Source: Mercenaria mercenaria
Taxonomy: Eukaryota; Mollusca; Bivalvia; Venerida; Veneridae
Assembly: GCF_021730395.1 (NCBI RefSeq)
Contig: NC_069362.1
Span: forward strand, 64,311,501 to 64,375,500
Reading direction: 5' to 3'
DNA: 64,000 nucleotides
The notes under the pieces are model-generated. The model saw nothing but the letters and a program-made list of their open reading frames with translations. It did no database searches and was not told where the DNA came from. Every line of letters begins with the position of its first letter. Within the stretch, counting starts at the first letter, position 1. Shown piece after piece: positions 12,108 to 22,500 of the stretch. Position numbers and translations under genes: made by a program.

Positions 12108-12520
12108 AACACGATTTACGCTGTGACGCCGCGTCATAACACAGCCAGCGTAAGGAATCTAGACGTCCACGTAGACAACCTCCGCGCAGACGATTGCGTA
12201 CAGTTTGGTCAGAGTTTCGGTTGTTATGTGCACCATGGGTCTTAGCAGCAGTGGCAGTTAGTAGTGGCAGTAGCAAAGACAGTTTGGAAACAATTGCATA
12301 GGTGGTTGTTCATGATAAAGCGGTCTTGCCCACGCGTTGTGACACGCGAATATCCACTACGTGGTAAATCTTCCGTACGTCCTGTTGCTTGAAAACGTTG
12401 CCTAAGGTTTCGAATAGCACGGCTAGAACTGCCACCAACCCTAACAACCTCATTCGTCACCATACCAGCATTAAGCATGCCAATGGCACGTTAAGATAAA
12501 TTTGCTGGAATTCTAGGCAT
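12108..12520 (-). pseudogene. Tc1-like transposase fragment (N-terminal part)
   Basis: From an ATG at 12518-12520 (minus) the frame reads MPRIPANLS, then after a stop RAIGMLNAGMV and a helix-turn-helix region with ATGRTEDLPRSGYSRVT. A later piece in another frame reads TVRNRLR. This is the paired DNA-binding half of a Tc1/mariner transposase; the DDE catalytic half is absent. Its start resembles that of the element at 59548 (MPRLPDNLRNQ), so both may belong to one lineage. At least one stop and one frameshift are present. No terminal inverted repeats are seen. Confidence 0.8.
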
Positions 12521-12799
12521 ATCAAAAAGAAAGGAAACTGATTAAATTTCAATATTTTTCAACGTCGTTATCTTATTTACAACAAAGTCTATAAAATCAG
12601 ACTGAAAGGCACGGATTATACTGGTCCTTGCATGCACAAGGGAATCAATTTCAACGTTTTCCTGCTTTGTGTGATGCGTACAATCCAGTTATAATTGCTT
12701 TTATTTGACAAAATCGTTCGCCTGGACATATGTAGACCATTTGACATGCTGATTTCTTTATAACATTAAAAAATATATATAGAAATCGGAAGATTCTTT

Positions 12800-13195
12800 T
12801 TTTTTTTGTTCAGTATATTCTTGTCACAAGGTTTGCTGAGTGTGAGTACGAACTAAACTGTTTTATTTATGTAGGCTGTAATATCAAAAGCGTTGTTAAA
12901 TAGGTCAGATTGTAGGTCTTGCAACAAGAATTGCTGAGTGCGAGTATGAACTAAATCGGATCGGGTAAATAATATGAGTTGCAGGTCCAAAAATAATGTT
13001 TACTAAGGTTTTAAGTTTGAAGGTGAAGGCCATATGAGGATCAAGATCATTTATATATAGAACAGTTTATAAGACTTGCCACAAGGATTGTTGAGTGTAT
13101 GAACTACACCGGGACTTTGATGAGGGCTGTAGGCAATCTGGTTCGTACGTACGGACGGACGGGCAGTTCAATTGCTGTATGCCCTAGAGCATAAA
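12800..13195 (+). mobile_element. Tandem-core element with 3' terminal hairpin (partial)
   Basis: Variants of ACAAGGnTTGCTGAGTGTGAG occur three times (about 12825, 12920 and 13082). The right end has a GGACGGACGGGC stretch and a hairpin, TATGC/GCATA (13178-13182 with 13189-13193), followed by AAAAAC. The same right-end layout is seen in the elements at 21257, 21846 and 28519. The left end is not defined. Confidence 0.55.
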
Positions 13196-13221
13196 AACAA
13201 CAACACGAAAGTGAAAAGCAT

Positions 13222-13870
13222 TTGATATTATATTTACTAGTTTTAGGCGCAAGGCAAGATTATTCTATATGATTTCATACATTTGAAATGTAGGTATTGC
13301 TTCCCCTTGTTAGAAATTTTATTTTCTCCAATCTGTCATTTGAATTTTTAACACTTACCCCGATAAATTTCTACAATGGACTGGTCCATCATTCGCAGCA
13401 TCACTTATTATGCAAAGGGGTGTTCACTGAAAATTTACTGACTGAATAGCGAACAGTGCAGACCAAGATCAGCCGGCACGGATTTTACTGGTCGCAAAGG
13501 CAAAATCACTTGTCGCCAGCAGGCTAAGGGTTAAAAGACACATCCTCTTGTTTTTTTTAATGCCAAAACCTCTGTTTTGAAAATTCAAATCACAGAAGTA
13601 ACTTTGTCATTTCAAGACTGATATTATATTACTAGTTTTAGGTGCAAGGTAAGATTATTCTATGTGATTTCATATATTTGAAGTGTAAGTATTGCTTCCC
13701 CTTGTTAGAAATTTTATTTTTTTCCAAATTTATAGTTATTCCTTGATTTCCATATCTGTCATTTGAATTCAAAATGTAGTGTGTTTAAAAGACGCACCTC
13801 TTGTTTTTCAATGCCAAAAGCTATGATTTGAAAATTTAAATCACAGAAGTAACTTTGTCGTTTTAAGATT
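13222..13870. repeat. Direct duplication (about 240 bp), one copy split by a MITE
   Basis: Block A (13222-13345) recurs at 13617-13770, and block B (13536-13616) recurs at 13775-13870, in the same order. Shared words include TTACTAGTTTTAGG, ATTGCTTCCCCTTGTTAG and CACAGAAGTAACTTTGTC. The first copy is interrupted between A and B by the MITE at 13348-13534; the second copy is uninterrupted. No gene is evident. Confidence 0.8.
13348..13534 (-). mobile_element. TTAA MITE, diverged copy
   Basis: It is the inverse of the MITE at 57787-57999, with internal deletion. The right end reads CAGGCTAAGGG then TTAA (13531-13534); the left has TTAA (13348-13351) then a decayed end. Shared interior phrases include GACTGGTCCAT, GTGTTCACTGAAAATTTACTG and CAGTGCAGACCAAGATCAGCC. 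No coding capacity. Confidence 0.8.
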
Positions 13871-14837
13871 TTCGAAGACATTTTCATTATTTCCTGGTCA
13901 ATTTTGCCACTGTGTATTCTCAAAAGGGATGAAATACTAGTAGTGTTACAAATATTACAAAGACCGTGTGAAACATTCATTAGATTTAATTTGTGTTCAG
14001 TCAAAATTATAGAATTGCATAACGGGCAAATTACGTATACAGTCCAGAACATAGACGTGGAAAATAAAATGGCAACCTTAAGAAACCTCTACCAGGAACC
14101 TTTTAATGGTTTGTAAATGATACTGGTCATTCTAGAAAACTCTCCAGAGATACAGAACGGAACAGTTCAGAAGAGTCTTCAAGCCGACATATGGCTAGGT
14201 GAAGTCTACAAAGGTATCCAATGTCCGAATACAGATAACTTTTAGTTCTTGGCGGTAGTAACGTTGACTGCAAAAATGTTGAATTTTGCAGATGGCACTA
14301 CATGCCGCATAGCACTGCTTACCTTACAGTAACTGCCACAACAAAGAAAAACAAAAAAGAAAATTTAAGATATCAGAAAAGTACTGCTATATTTCGCAAA
14401 AAGATTTGTTACATATTATATCTTATGGAAACACAAGAGAATTAGTTCTTTTACTAATCTTTCAAAATTGGAAAAAAAAAAAACGTTTGTAATGTGATAC
14501 CATTGAGCATCTTGAAATAAATCAAAAAAAAAAAAATATTCATAATGTGACCACACTTCTTTTTTAAAAGAAATATCACGTGGAGTCCAGTCCATTTAAT
14601 AAGAGCTCTTCTGCATCATGTTGTTTTATGATTGCGTATTTTACTCCTCATTAGATAAGAAATAATATCGCTGTGTTATTTTGAATAATTAGTCACATGT
14701 ACATCGGAATGAAATGGTTCCAACCAAGTCACTCAATGTAGTTTTCCTGCACCACTATCACTTTATTATATGTAACTATCGTGCATTTTTCTTAAGTTAT
14801 CGAAAAAAATATGATTAAATAAATATATTTTTTTCAT
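13871..14837. other. Non-coding, A-rich stretch
   Basis: ORFs in both strands near 13759-14116 overlap the duplicated block and show no domain. Poly-A runs lie at about 14470 and 14526. Nothing else is supportable. Confidence 0.4.
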
Positions 14838-15060
14838 TCCCCGCACTAATGCCAAACACTGTTCAGCGTAAAAGGTTAAAGAAATTTAGGCAACATTACC
14901 TCAAAGATATCTGATATATTATCGTTTGCATATTAGCCTTTAGCTAGGAGTTTTGGGTTGCTGACTACGTAGAAATTACCACGTGAAATGTCTTTGTAAG
15001 ATTCAAGTTGAAACAGTTACTACGATACAGACTATATGGACTGTAAAGTTTTCCTTTATT
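14838..15060 (+). repeat. Diverged dispersed repeat (partner near 3810-4075)
   Basis: Collinear with 3810-4075 over the words listed there. Same orientation, no terminal repeats visible. Confidence 0.4.
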
Positions 15061-15399
15061 ATAGCATGTTTGTACAGAACACAGGCATTAGTATTTTTTA
15101 CATGTATATGGTCAATAAAGAAACAATACTAGCATTTCAGATAACTGTTGCAAGTATCGTTGTAAAGGATTAATTGTTGATTACCTGGGAGTGATGGCGT
15201 AAGGTTACATGCATTTATCCGGGAAACCTTGAGTAATGGCCGGTAGCCGTTATACGGGTACAAAAATGTTGCTGGGAAACTATTATATTCCATGTATTTT
15301 AAGTGTTCAACACACTACGACTAATAAAATCTTCGCAGTCCTTCGAAAATCTTTCGAATTTGATAAGACGTAATAAGTTACTGTATAGATTCTGAGTAA

Positions 15400-15402
15400 A
15401 GT

Positions 15403-15444
<42 letters not shown>

Positions 15445-15787
15445 GCGTGCGTGCGTGCGTGTGTGTGTTCGGCTTTAACGTCTTTTTCAACAGTTTTTCA
15501 GTCATATAAACGACGGTATCTACTTGTAGCAGTGAGCACAATGCCCAACTTTATAGTGCTGCCTCTCTGGAATATCACGCCTTAGACACTTGGCATGATA
15601 CCACACCCAGTCACATTATACTGACACCGGGCTGACCAGTCCTAGCACTATCCTCTTAATGCTGAGCGCCAAGCGAGGAAGCTACTAGTACCATTTTTTA
15701 CGTCTTTGGTATGACGCGGCCGAGGATCGAACCCACGACCTCCCGCACTCGAAGCGGACGCTCTACCACTAGGCTACCGATGCGGTC
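15400..15787 (-). mobile_element. tRNA-derived SINE with (CA)n tail
   Basis: On the minus strand the head at 15716-15787 has an A box (TAGCCTAGTGGTAGAGCG) and a B box (GGGTTCGATCC, plus-strand GGATCGAACCC at 15724-15734); the anticodon-loop position reads CTTCGAG, an Arg-like loop. The body runs to GACGTTAAAGCCGA near 15471-15484 and then a CA repeat (plus-strand GT, about 15402-15468, with several GC interruptions). The microsatellite sits where the 3' tail should be, so it probably began as the SINE tail. A 5' fragment of the same family lies at 925-1050. Confidence 0.85.
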
Positions 15788-15984
15788 AAGTAACACATGA
15801 ATACCTTTCCTAAGATTCCTTCACTTTTTTAAATAGGAGTTGTCCTCTACTGATCATGTGTCTTTATTATTATTATTGGAATGTGAATCTCATATTTATG
15901 TTATGTACATACTGAGAATTTATTAATATAACTTGGAAACTTGGAAAAAATCTCACTCAACTTGTGATAATTTATTTATACTTA

Positions 15985-17745
15985 TTAAAGAGCTTGATAG
16001 ATATTGTACAATCTAGTAAAAAGAAATTGTATTGTTGTTTTGTAGATTTCAAACAGGCATTTGACTCTGTTTGGAGAAATGGCTTGTGATATAAATTGCA
16101 TCGAGAAAAGATAAATGGAAAATGTTTTAATGTCATACATAACTTATATAGTAATATTAAGTCGAAGGTGGTAACCAGTGAAGGCTGTACAAACTTTTTC
16201 AATTGTAATGTCGGTGTGAGACAAGGCGAAAATTTATCGCCGTTTTATTTAGTATATTCTTAAATGACTTAGAAAATCTTCTATGTGAAAGAAATGTTGA
16301 GGGATTAGCAAAAATTTGAATGCAGACAATTTACATATATACTTGAAATTATTTATTCTTTTATATGCAGATAATACTGTGATATTCGCGGAACCTGAAA
16401 ACGATTTACAAAATGCCTTAAATGTATTTAAAACATATTGCGACCAGTGAAAATTGAAAGTTAATGTTGATAAAACAAAAATACTCATTTCTGGTAATGG
16501 TAGGACTATACGAAATTTGATTTTTATATAGGAAACAGTCAGGTAGAAATCGTCAAGGATTACAAGTACCTTTGCATTTATTTTAGCAAGGGTGGATCCT
16601 TTCTTACAACAAAGAAATGTATAGCGGACCAGGGAAATAAAGCATTGTTTTCTTTTTTGAAAGAAATATAAACCCCTTAATTTGTCATATGAACTGCTGC
16701 AAATAGATCTCTTTAATAAAATAGTGAAACCGGTATTACTGTAAAGTTGTGAAATTTGGGGTTATGGAAATGTTGATTGTATTGAAAAAGTTCAGTTGAA
16801 ATTTTACAAATATATTTTTTAAAACTTAAGAAGTTAACACCGTCATATATGATATATTGTGAACTTGGTATCTTTCCAGTATGTATTGTTATCTTGCCTC
16901 CTACGAGGGTCTTGCATTTCTATTGGTCAATAGTTGTCACGTGGAGACAGGATATATTCCATATCCTGCTAGTACATTTCAGATATGAATTTTGATTTTA
17001 AAAAATGGCTACCGCTTTGTTAATTTACAAAATATTAGATTATAGCATGTAAGTAAAGGGTAGTCGGCAAGATAAAATCGTTACACAGCTTGTTGGTGAC
17101 AGGATTCGGGATATACGCTGTCTCTAAAATCCATATCAGGCTCGAGCTTCGCTCTCGCCTGATATGGATTTCCTCGACAGCGTATATCCCGTACCCTGCC
17201 ACCAGCAAGCAGTGTAACTAATAATATCTATAGGAGAGTTTTGGACAAAACTTATTATATTTTCTAATGAAAATACTGAAAAATTGTCTTGTAAAGTTTA
17301 AAGAATGATATATGAAATGAATAGTTCTGGTACTGTAAGGTCCCAGTGGATCGACAACGTTAAGTATTTATAATGTTCAAGCACTAATATTTACAAAACT
17401 ATTAAAACTAATTTTCATAGAAGCGCTTACATCAATCTTTTGTCATCTAGACGTAGTCTATCGATTATGGGTTTTTCTACTAGAAACCATAGATTACCCG
17501 TGGAAATGGGAAGATGGCATTGAATACCCTCTTCTGAAAGAAAATGTACTTTTTGTAATAATGCTGTAGAAGATGAATTTCACTTTCTTTTTATATGCCA
17601 AAAATTTGTTAATGAAAGAAAAAAGTATTTGAAACGCTATTATTATGATCATCCGAACTTTTTCAAATTGGAAGAATTGTTTTCTAGCACAAATATAACT
17701 GTACTAAACAAACTTAGTATATTTGTCGACGTAATTGTTAAGAGC
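15985..17745 (+). pseudogene. Decayed non-LTR retrotransposon (LINE), reverse transcriptase to C-terminus
   Basis: Scattered frames give reverse-transcriptase motifs in the right order: DFKQAFDSVWRNGL (about 16047), VGVRQGENLSPF (16210), YADNTVIF (the YADD box with N for the second D, about 16366), DYKYLC-like (16555) and, at the 3' side, RKCTFC and DEFHFLF (about 17535-17590), the cysteine-rich end of many animal LINEs. It is 5'-truncated, with many stops and frameshifts. A 330 bp element is nested inside at about 16893-17225. The clade is a Jockey/I-type LINE by feel, not certain. Confidence 0.8.
16893..17225. mobile_element. Hairpin MITE nested in the LINE
   Basis: The LINE reading is interrupted here. 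The right part, 17080-17219, is a 140 bp near-perfect palindrome from GTTACACAGCTTG to CAAGCAGTGTAAC, with a loop around GAGCTTCGCTC. The left part (16893-17079) is AT-rich and unpaired. It is younger than the LINE copy. A structurally similar hairpin lies at 35957-36112. Confidence 0.65.
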
Positions 17746-18175
17746 ATTTTACGCTAATATATTTATTGGAAAATTGGTAGAATACACTTTACGAAAGGTC
17801 TACATTATCACCATTTGATATGCTTTGTAGTATTACATATATACATACAAAATTCTACGTTGTAGAACAATGTTATTTTCAAATATCGGCAGAACTACCT
17901 TTGAGGACACGTCACGACTGAGATATTTTAGCATTATTGTAATGCACAATTGATATTATAATTGTGTGTCAAGAGATAAATCCTCAATGTCTATGTTAAA
18001 ATTAGGGACATGTCTGTCTAAATGCGAAGCTGTGAATGGCCCTAATTAGAGACAGGTGATTGAAACAATAGCAATTCTTACGAGAATTGGATAGACAAAA
18101 CGACAGTAAGCTAACAGTCATTTCTTTTCCTAGTTTTATTTTATGAGTTGTTAGCAAAAAAAAAAGAGAGAAAAA

Positions 18176-18335
18176 AAGAACAGAACAGAACAGAACAGAA
18201 GTTTTATTTTGACTGAAGCATACATCTCATCGCCAAACCACACCATTACACGACAGTCACAACTTTACTGAACATAATGTGTCAAATCATACATACACAT
18301 AGTACACATTTACATTTGACAATTTAGAAATTTGA
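18176..18335 (-). repeat. (AACAG)n tract with adjoining sequence, possible LINE 3' end
   Basis: AGAACAGAACAGAACAG (18177-18200) is followed by AAGTTTTATTTTGACT. Read on the minus strand this is a TTCTG pentamer tail after an AT-rich end, a layout common for 3' ends of some animal LINEs. No reverse-transcriptase motif can be linked, so this stays tentative. Confidence 0.35.
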
Positions 18336-19346
18336 GAGTGATCATCTTTTTATATCGTCATATACCGTTAAAAATACAAAAATAAACAGACGATAGAATC
18401 ATTAGTTATTTAAATAATCGTTTCTTATTTTGAAACATTATTTTACAAAAATGGTAATTTGTGTAGAACACATTTTTTATCTGAATTAAGCAACTTGGAC
18501 GAGTTCTAAAGTATCCTGGAATATACATATTCCTAAACTGGTTGTAAAATTGTAAAATGGACGCACTAAAACAAAGTGATACTCGTCTCCTAAATCATTT
18601 TGTTACATACGATTCCTTTCAATGTTTCTATGGCGACCAGTTCCGATGTTCAAATTGTGTGATTTCAACCTTTATTTAGAAATAACATTTCTATACTTAA
18701 TGATAAGATATTCAGCACGATTAAAGCAAGTTTTAATTTGTCTGTATAGGAACAAAGACGTATATGATAACATAGTAGGTAGTGCGCCGTTCTGTCATAT
18801 ATATACCCCTTAAACAATGGTATGAATAAACTAATATTTACTAATCTGGGGAATTCCAAAACATCTGCAAAACCTGCGTTCTACAGTAAAACTCGCACCT
18901 TTGATGACCAGTTAACTGATCTATTATTATAATATATCTTCAATTTTTATGCTTTTACAATAGTACTTATAATACAATCATCCGATTTACATCCATACAA
19001 TTTCAACCAGTATTTACAATACGAACATATCTGTTTATATATAAAAGAAATCTCCCAAGCTCTGAATATAAAGTATTGGTTGATCTTTTAACATTTAACA
19101 GCCATTTACAAAAGTAAGAAAGTCTAACCAAACGGTAGAAATAACAGCAAATCTGAATTAGGTCATGAGTCATCTAACATCATTAATTTTCACGATCTGT
19201 CAAAATTATTTTTATCTCTCATTTGTTTTGTGAGTATCTTGGTAGGATATTGTACTGTGTAGTTTACAACGTTACATATAAATATTTGAAATTGCTTTTT
19301 TTCTCTCTCTCTCATTGAACTCTCGTAAGAATTTCCATTGTTTTAG
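18336..19346. other. Intergenic sequence downstream of gene A
   Basis: No supportable gene. AT-rich, with short unassigned ORFs in both strands near 18622-18859. Confidence 0.4.
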
Positions 19347-19352
19347 TTTATT
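19347..19352 (-). terminator. Candidate polyadenylation signal of gene A
   Basis: The plus strand reads TTTATT, i.e. AATAAA on the coding (minus) strand, about 205 bp after the stop codon of gene A. The hexamer is common in AT-rich DNA, so this is only a candidate. Confidence 0.35.
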
Positions 19353-19556
19353 GCTGGTTATTGCCAAAACTCCATGTTAAGACACAAGAATGGTCCCTTT
19401 CGTATGGGTAAATAAAAACATTAAGTTGAATCATATCGTCATGATTTTTGAAAAGAACTGGCTTTTGTGTTTCCGTCATTCACCGGTAATTCAAAACGTA
19501 GTACCACCTCAACATTTTCTGTATAAACACAAGCGGTTAAAATACGCATGCGCATC

Positions 19557-22500
19557 TTAAAATCCTAATCTTCTAAACATTTCTGTTTTCACTTGAGGCA
19601 TTACTGGATGTGAAAAGTCCACACTTTCAACGTCAACAACTTCCCCTTCCTCATAGTAACAGCATGGAAGCCGTATACACAAGATAACCAGACGATATAG
19701 CAGCAGAAGTACTGCTACAATGTTCTTCAGTACGAAAAACACCAAACTGTAAGTAATCAGTTCAAACCTCAGCATGATATAGAGTCTTAGACCCAGAAAC
19801 GGTCCGTCTTGAAGTACAATACTTGTTACTGTTACTACTACTTCCGAAAAATATTCCCCGCATGCGCGATTGATTTTCTTCATCCGTGGACTGTGTAAAT
19901 GGCGGTACTTGTGTTTGAATACTAAGACTGGTACAAACTGAAAAAAGCTGATTGACCATATGGTAAGAATGGCGTATGTAGCTCCAAGGTCACGTTGTAC
20001 AACGTCTTCATCAAATATAGCATATAGTTCCATTATATCAGAGGCCATGGCGAGGTATTCTAGTAGAAGGTCAGAGAGTGCAGCTCGTGATACTTCAGCA
20101 CGTGGAAGCATCCAACGCCCAAATACTATGAGGTACACGAGTGACTCCTGGATCACCACTATCCATGTAGTATCTTCTAGTGCAAGGATTTCATCAATAC
20201 TTGTCTGCAATATAAATAAATACCATATCAGCCATTAAGTATTACAAAAGGACTAACCTAGCAAGTATATTGCCGAAATATGATAGCAAAACACTTAATT
20301 CAAACAAAACAACACTGCATTCAACTGAAATAACACGTACTGTACTATAGTTCTCGAAGGGCATTGGATTTATCTCGAGAAATCGCAAATACCAATGTAG
20401 CCTACAAGCAAATCATACCGAAAGAATGTGGAAGAATATATGTGTATCACGAAGTACAGTATGTAAAAGGTAATATTGAACAAGAAACCGCTGAATGGCA
20501 CCTTGTCCACACTGGGGGAAATTGTTTTATCAGTAATGTTCAGCCCCACGTCCACATTCTTTATCGTATCTATGAACAAGAATTTAAAGGCTAAATGTGG
20601 CTTTCCGTTATGAACATTAAATACATAAATTTCTTGTTAAAACCTATTTCCGATAAATGCTTTCTTCAACATTTGTCGAAGGTTTGAATATTGCCAAAAA
20701 AAGCTAGAATGTTTTATTTTTTCTATTGTTTTTATTACCTCCCTTTTTGGCTCTGACTATAACAGTTCATGTAGTATTAAAAGTAGTGCTTTTATATAAT
20801 TACGCATAACGTCTAAGTAGTGCTTTTATATAATTACGCATAACATCTATTTGGAAAGCTGTTTAATCTGTTTTTAAGATAAAAATGTAAAGCATTATGG
20901 ACCTTTAAGGGAACATTGTCATTCAAAAAATTGAAAAGATTGCAAATGGTAATAAAATGTGGTTGTTTTTCAGTACCCTTTATTTTATAAAATATGAACT
21001 TAATAATCATGTACTTGAAGAATATAGTTAACGGAAGTTTCAAGATAGTTATACTTTAATTCTGATCAAATTAGATAAATGTTCTTTATCTGAAACAAAT
21101 TTCACAACCTGGTGTTGTGTTACGTGACAACCTTGAAAAGATGTTAAGAAAAAATTCCTCTGTAATTATCATTTCAAGAAAATACATTTAATATGATACA
21201 AACAAAACATTTCTATTGCACACATTCTTATCATAAACCGAAGTCAGAAAAGTTTTTATGCTCCCGAAGGGAGGCATATAGTTTTTGAACCGTCTGTCAG
21301 TCTGTCGGTCTGTCCGTAATTTTCGTGCCCGGTCCATATCTTTGTCATCCATGGATGGATTTTCAAATAACTTGGCATGAATGTGTACCACAGTAAGACG
21401 ACGTGTCGCGCGCAAGACCCAGGTCCGTAGCTCAAAGGTCAAGGTCACACTTAGACGTTAAAGGTCATATTTCATGATGGGCGTGTCCGGTCCATATCTT
21501 TGTCATTCATGCATGGATTTTAAAATTATTGGACATGAATGTGTACTACAGTACGACGACGTGTCGCGCGCAAGACCCAGGTCCGTAGGTCAAAGGTCCT
21601 AAACTCTAACATCGGCCATAACTATTCATTCAAAGTGCCATCGGGGGCATGTGTCATCCTATGGAGACAGCTCTTGTTTTATGTAAACATCGCGCATTAA
21701 AGTTCCATAAGGCCTTAAATTTTATGTTAATACCAGATGAAACATCTGTCCAAATATAATTTATATATAATTACATGGCTAGAAAAGTAATACTTTCAAT
21801 ACGTACATGAACTTATAGAGTAAGATCTATAAAGAGAGCTAATAAAACAAGAGGGTCATGATGAGCCTGAATCGTTCACCTGAGTAATATGAGCCACATG
21901 TTTCAAATGGCAAACTGATGCTACAATATTAAGAAAGTAGGTCCGTAGGTCACATTCATGGTCACTGAAAGTCGGTTTTAAGATCGGTGTGCAAATCTGT
22001 ATATGTCATCCAAATTTCAAGACTGTATTTTTAAAAAAAAGGAGGTCAGTAGGTCAAGGTCACAGTCAAGTGACCACTAATCACTTGGGGTAATCAGGAA
22101 ACTATAATTAAATAGTCTAGGAAATATGATCTGATAATTTATGAAGTACTTTTTCCTATTTAACTCATGTAATAAGTGACCCCCAGGGCGGGGCCTCTTT
22201 TCACCGAAGGGGCATAATTTGTACAATCTTGTTAGATATCCACTAGGCAATGCTTCATACCAAATATCAAAAGCCTAGACCTTGAACTTTCAGACAAGAA
22301 GATTGTTAACCCTATATAAGTCTATGTTAAACTTAGGACCCCTAGAGCAGGGCCTCTTTTCAACCAGGGAGAATAATTTGCAATTTTGGTAGAGGAACAC
22401 TAGACAAGGCAACATACCAAATGTCAAAAGCCTATGCCTTGCAGTATCAGGCAAGAAGATTTTAAAAGTTCTTTCCTATATATTAAGTCTATGTAAAGCT

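Noticed and set aside
19762-20238. ORFs antisense to TMEM26 exon 3 (19960-20238 plus; similar ones at 39337 and 50688)
   Set aside because: They are shadows of a conserved coding exon; the TMEM26 frame has the motifs and splice sites.
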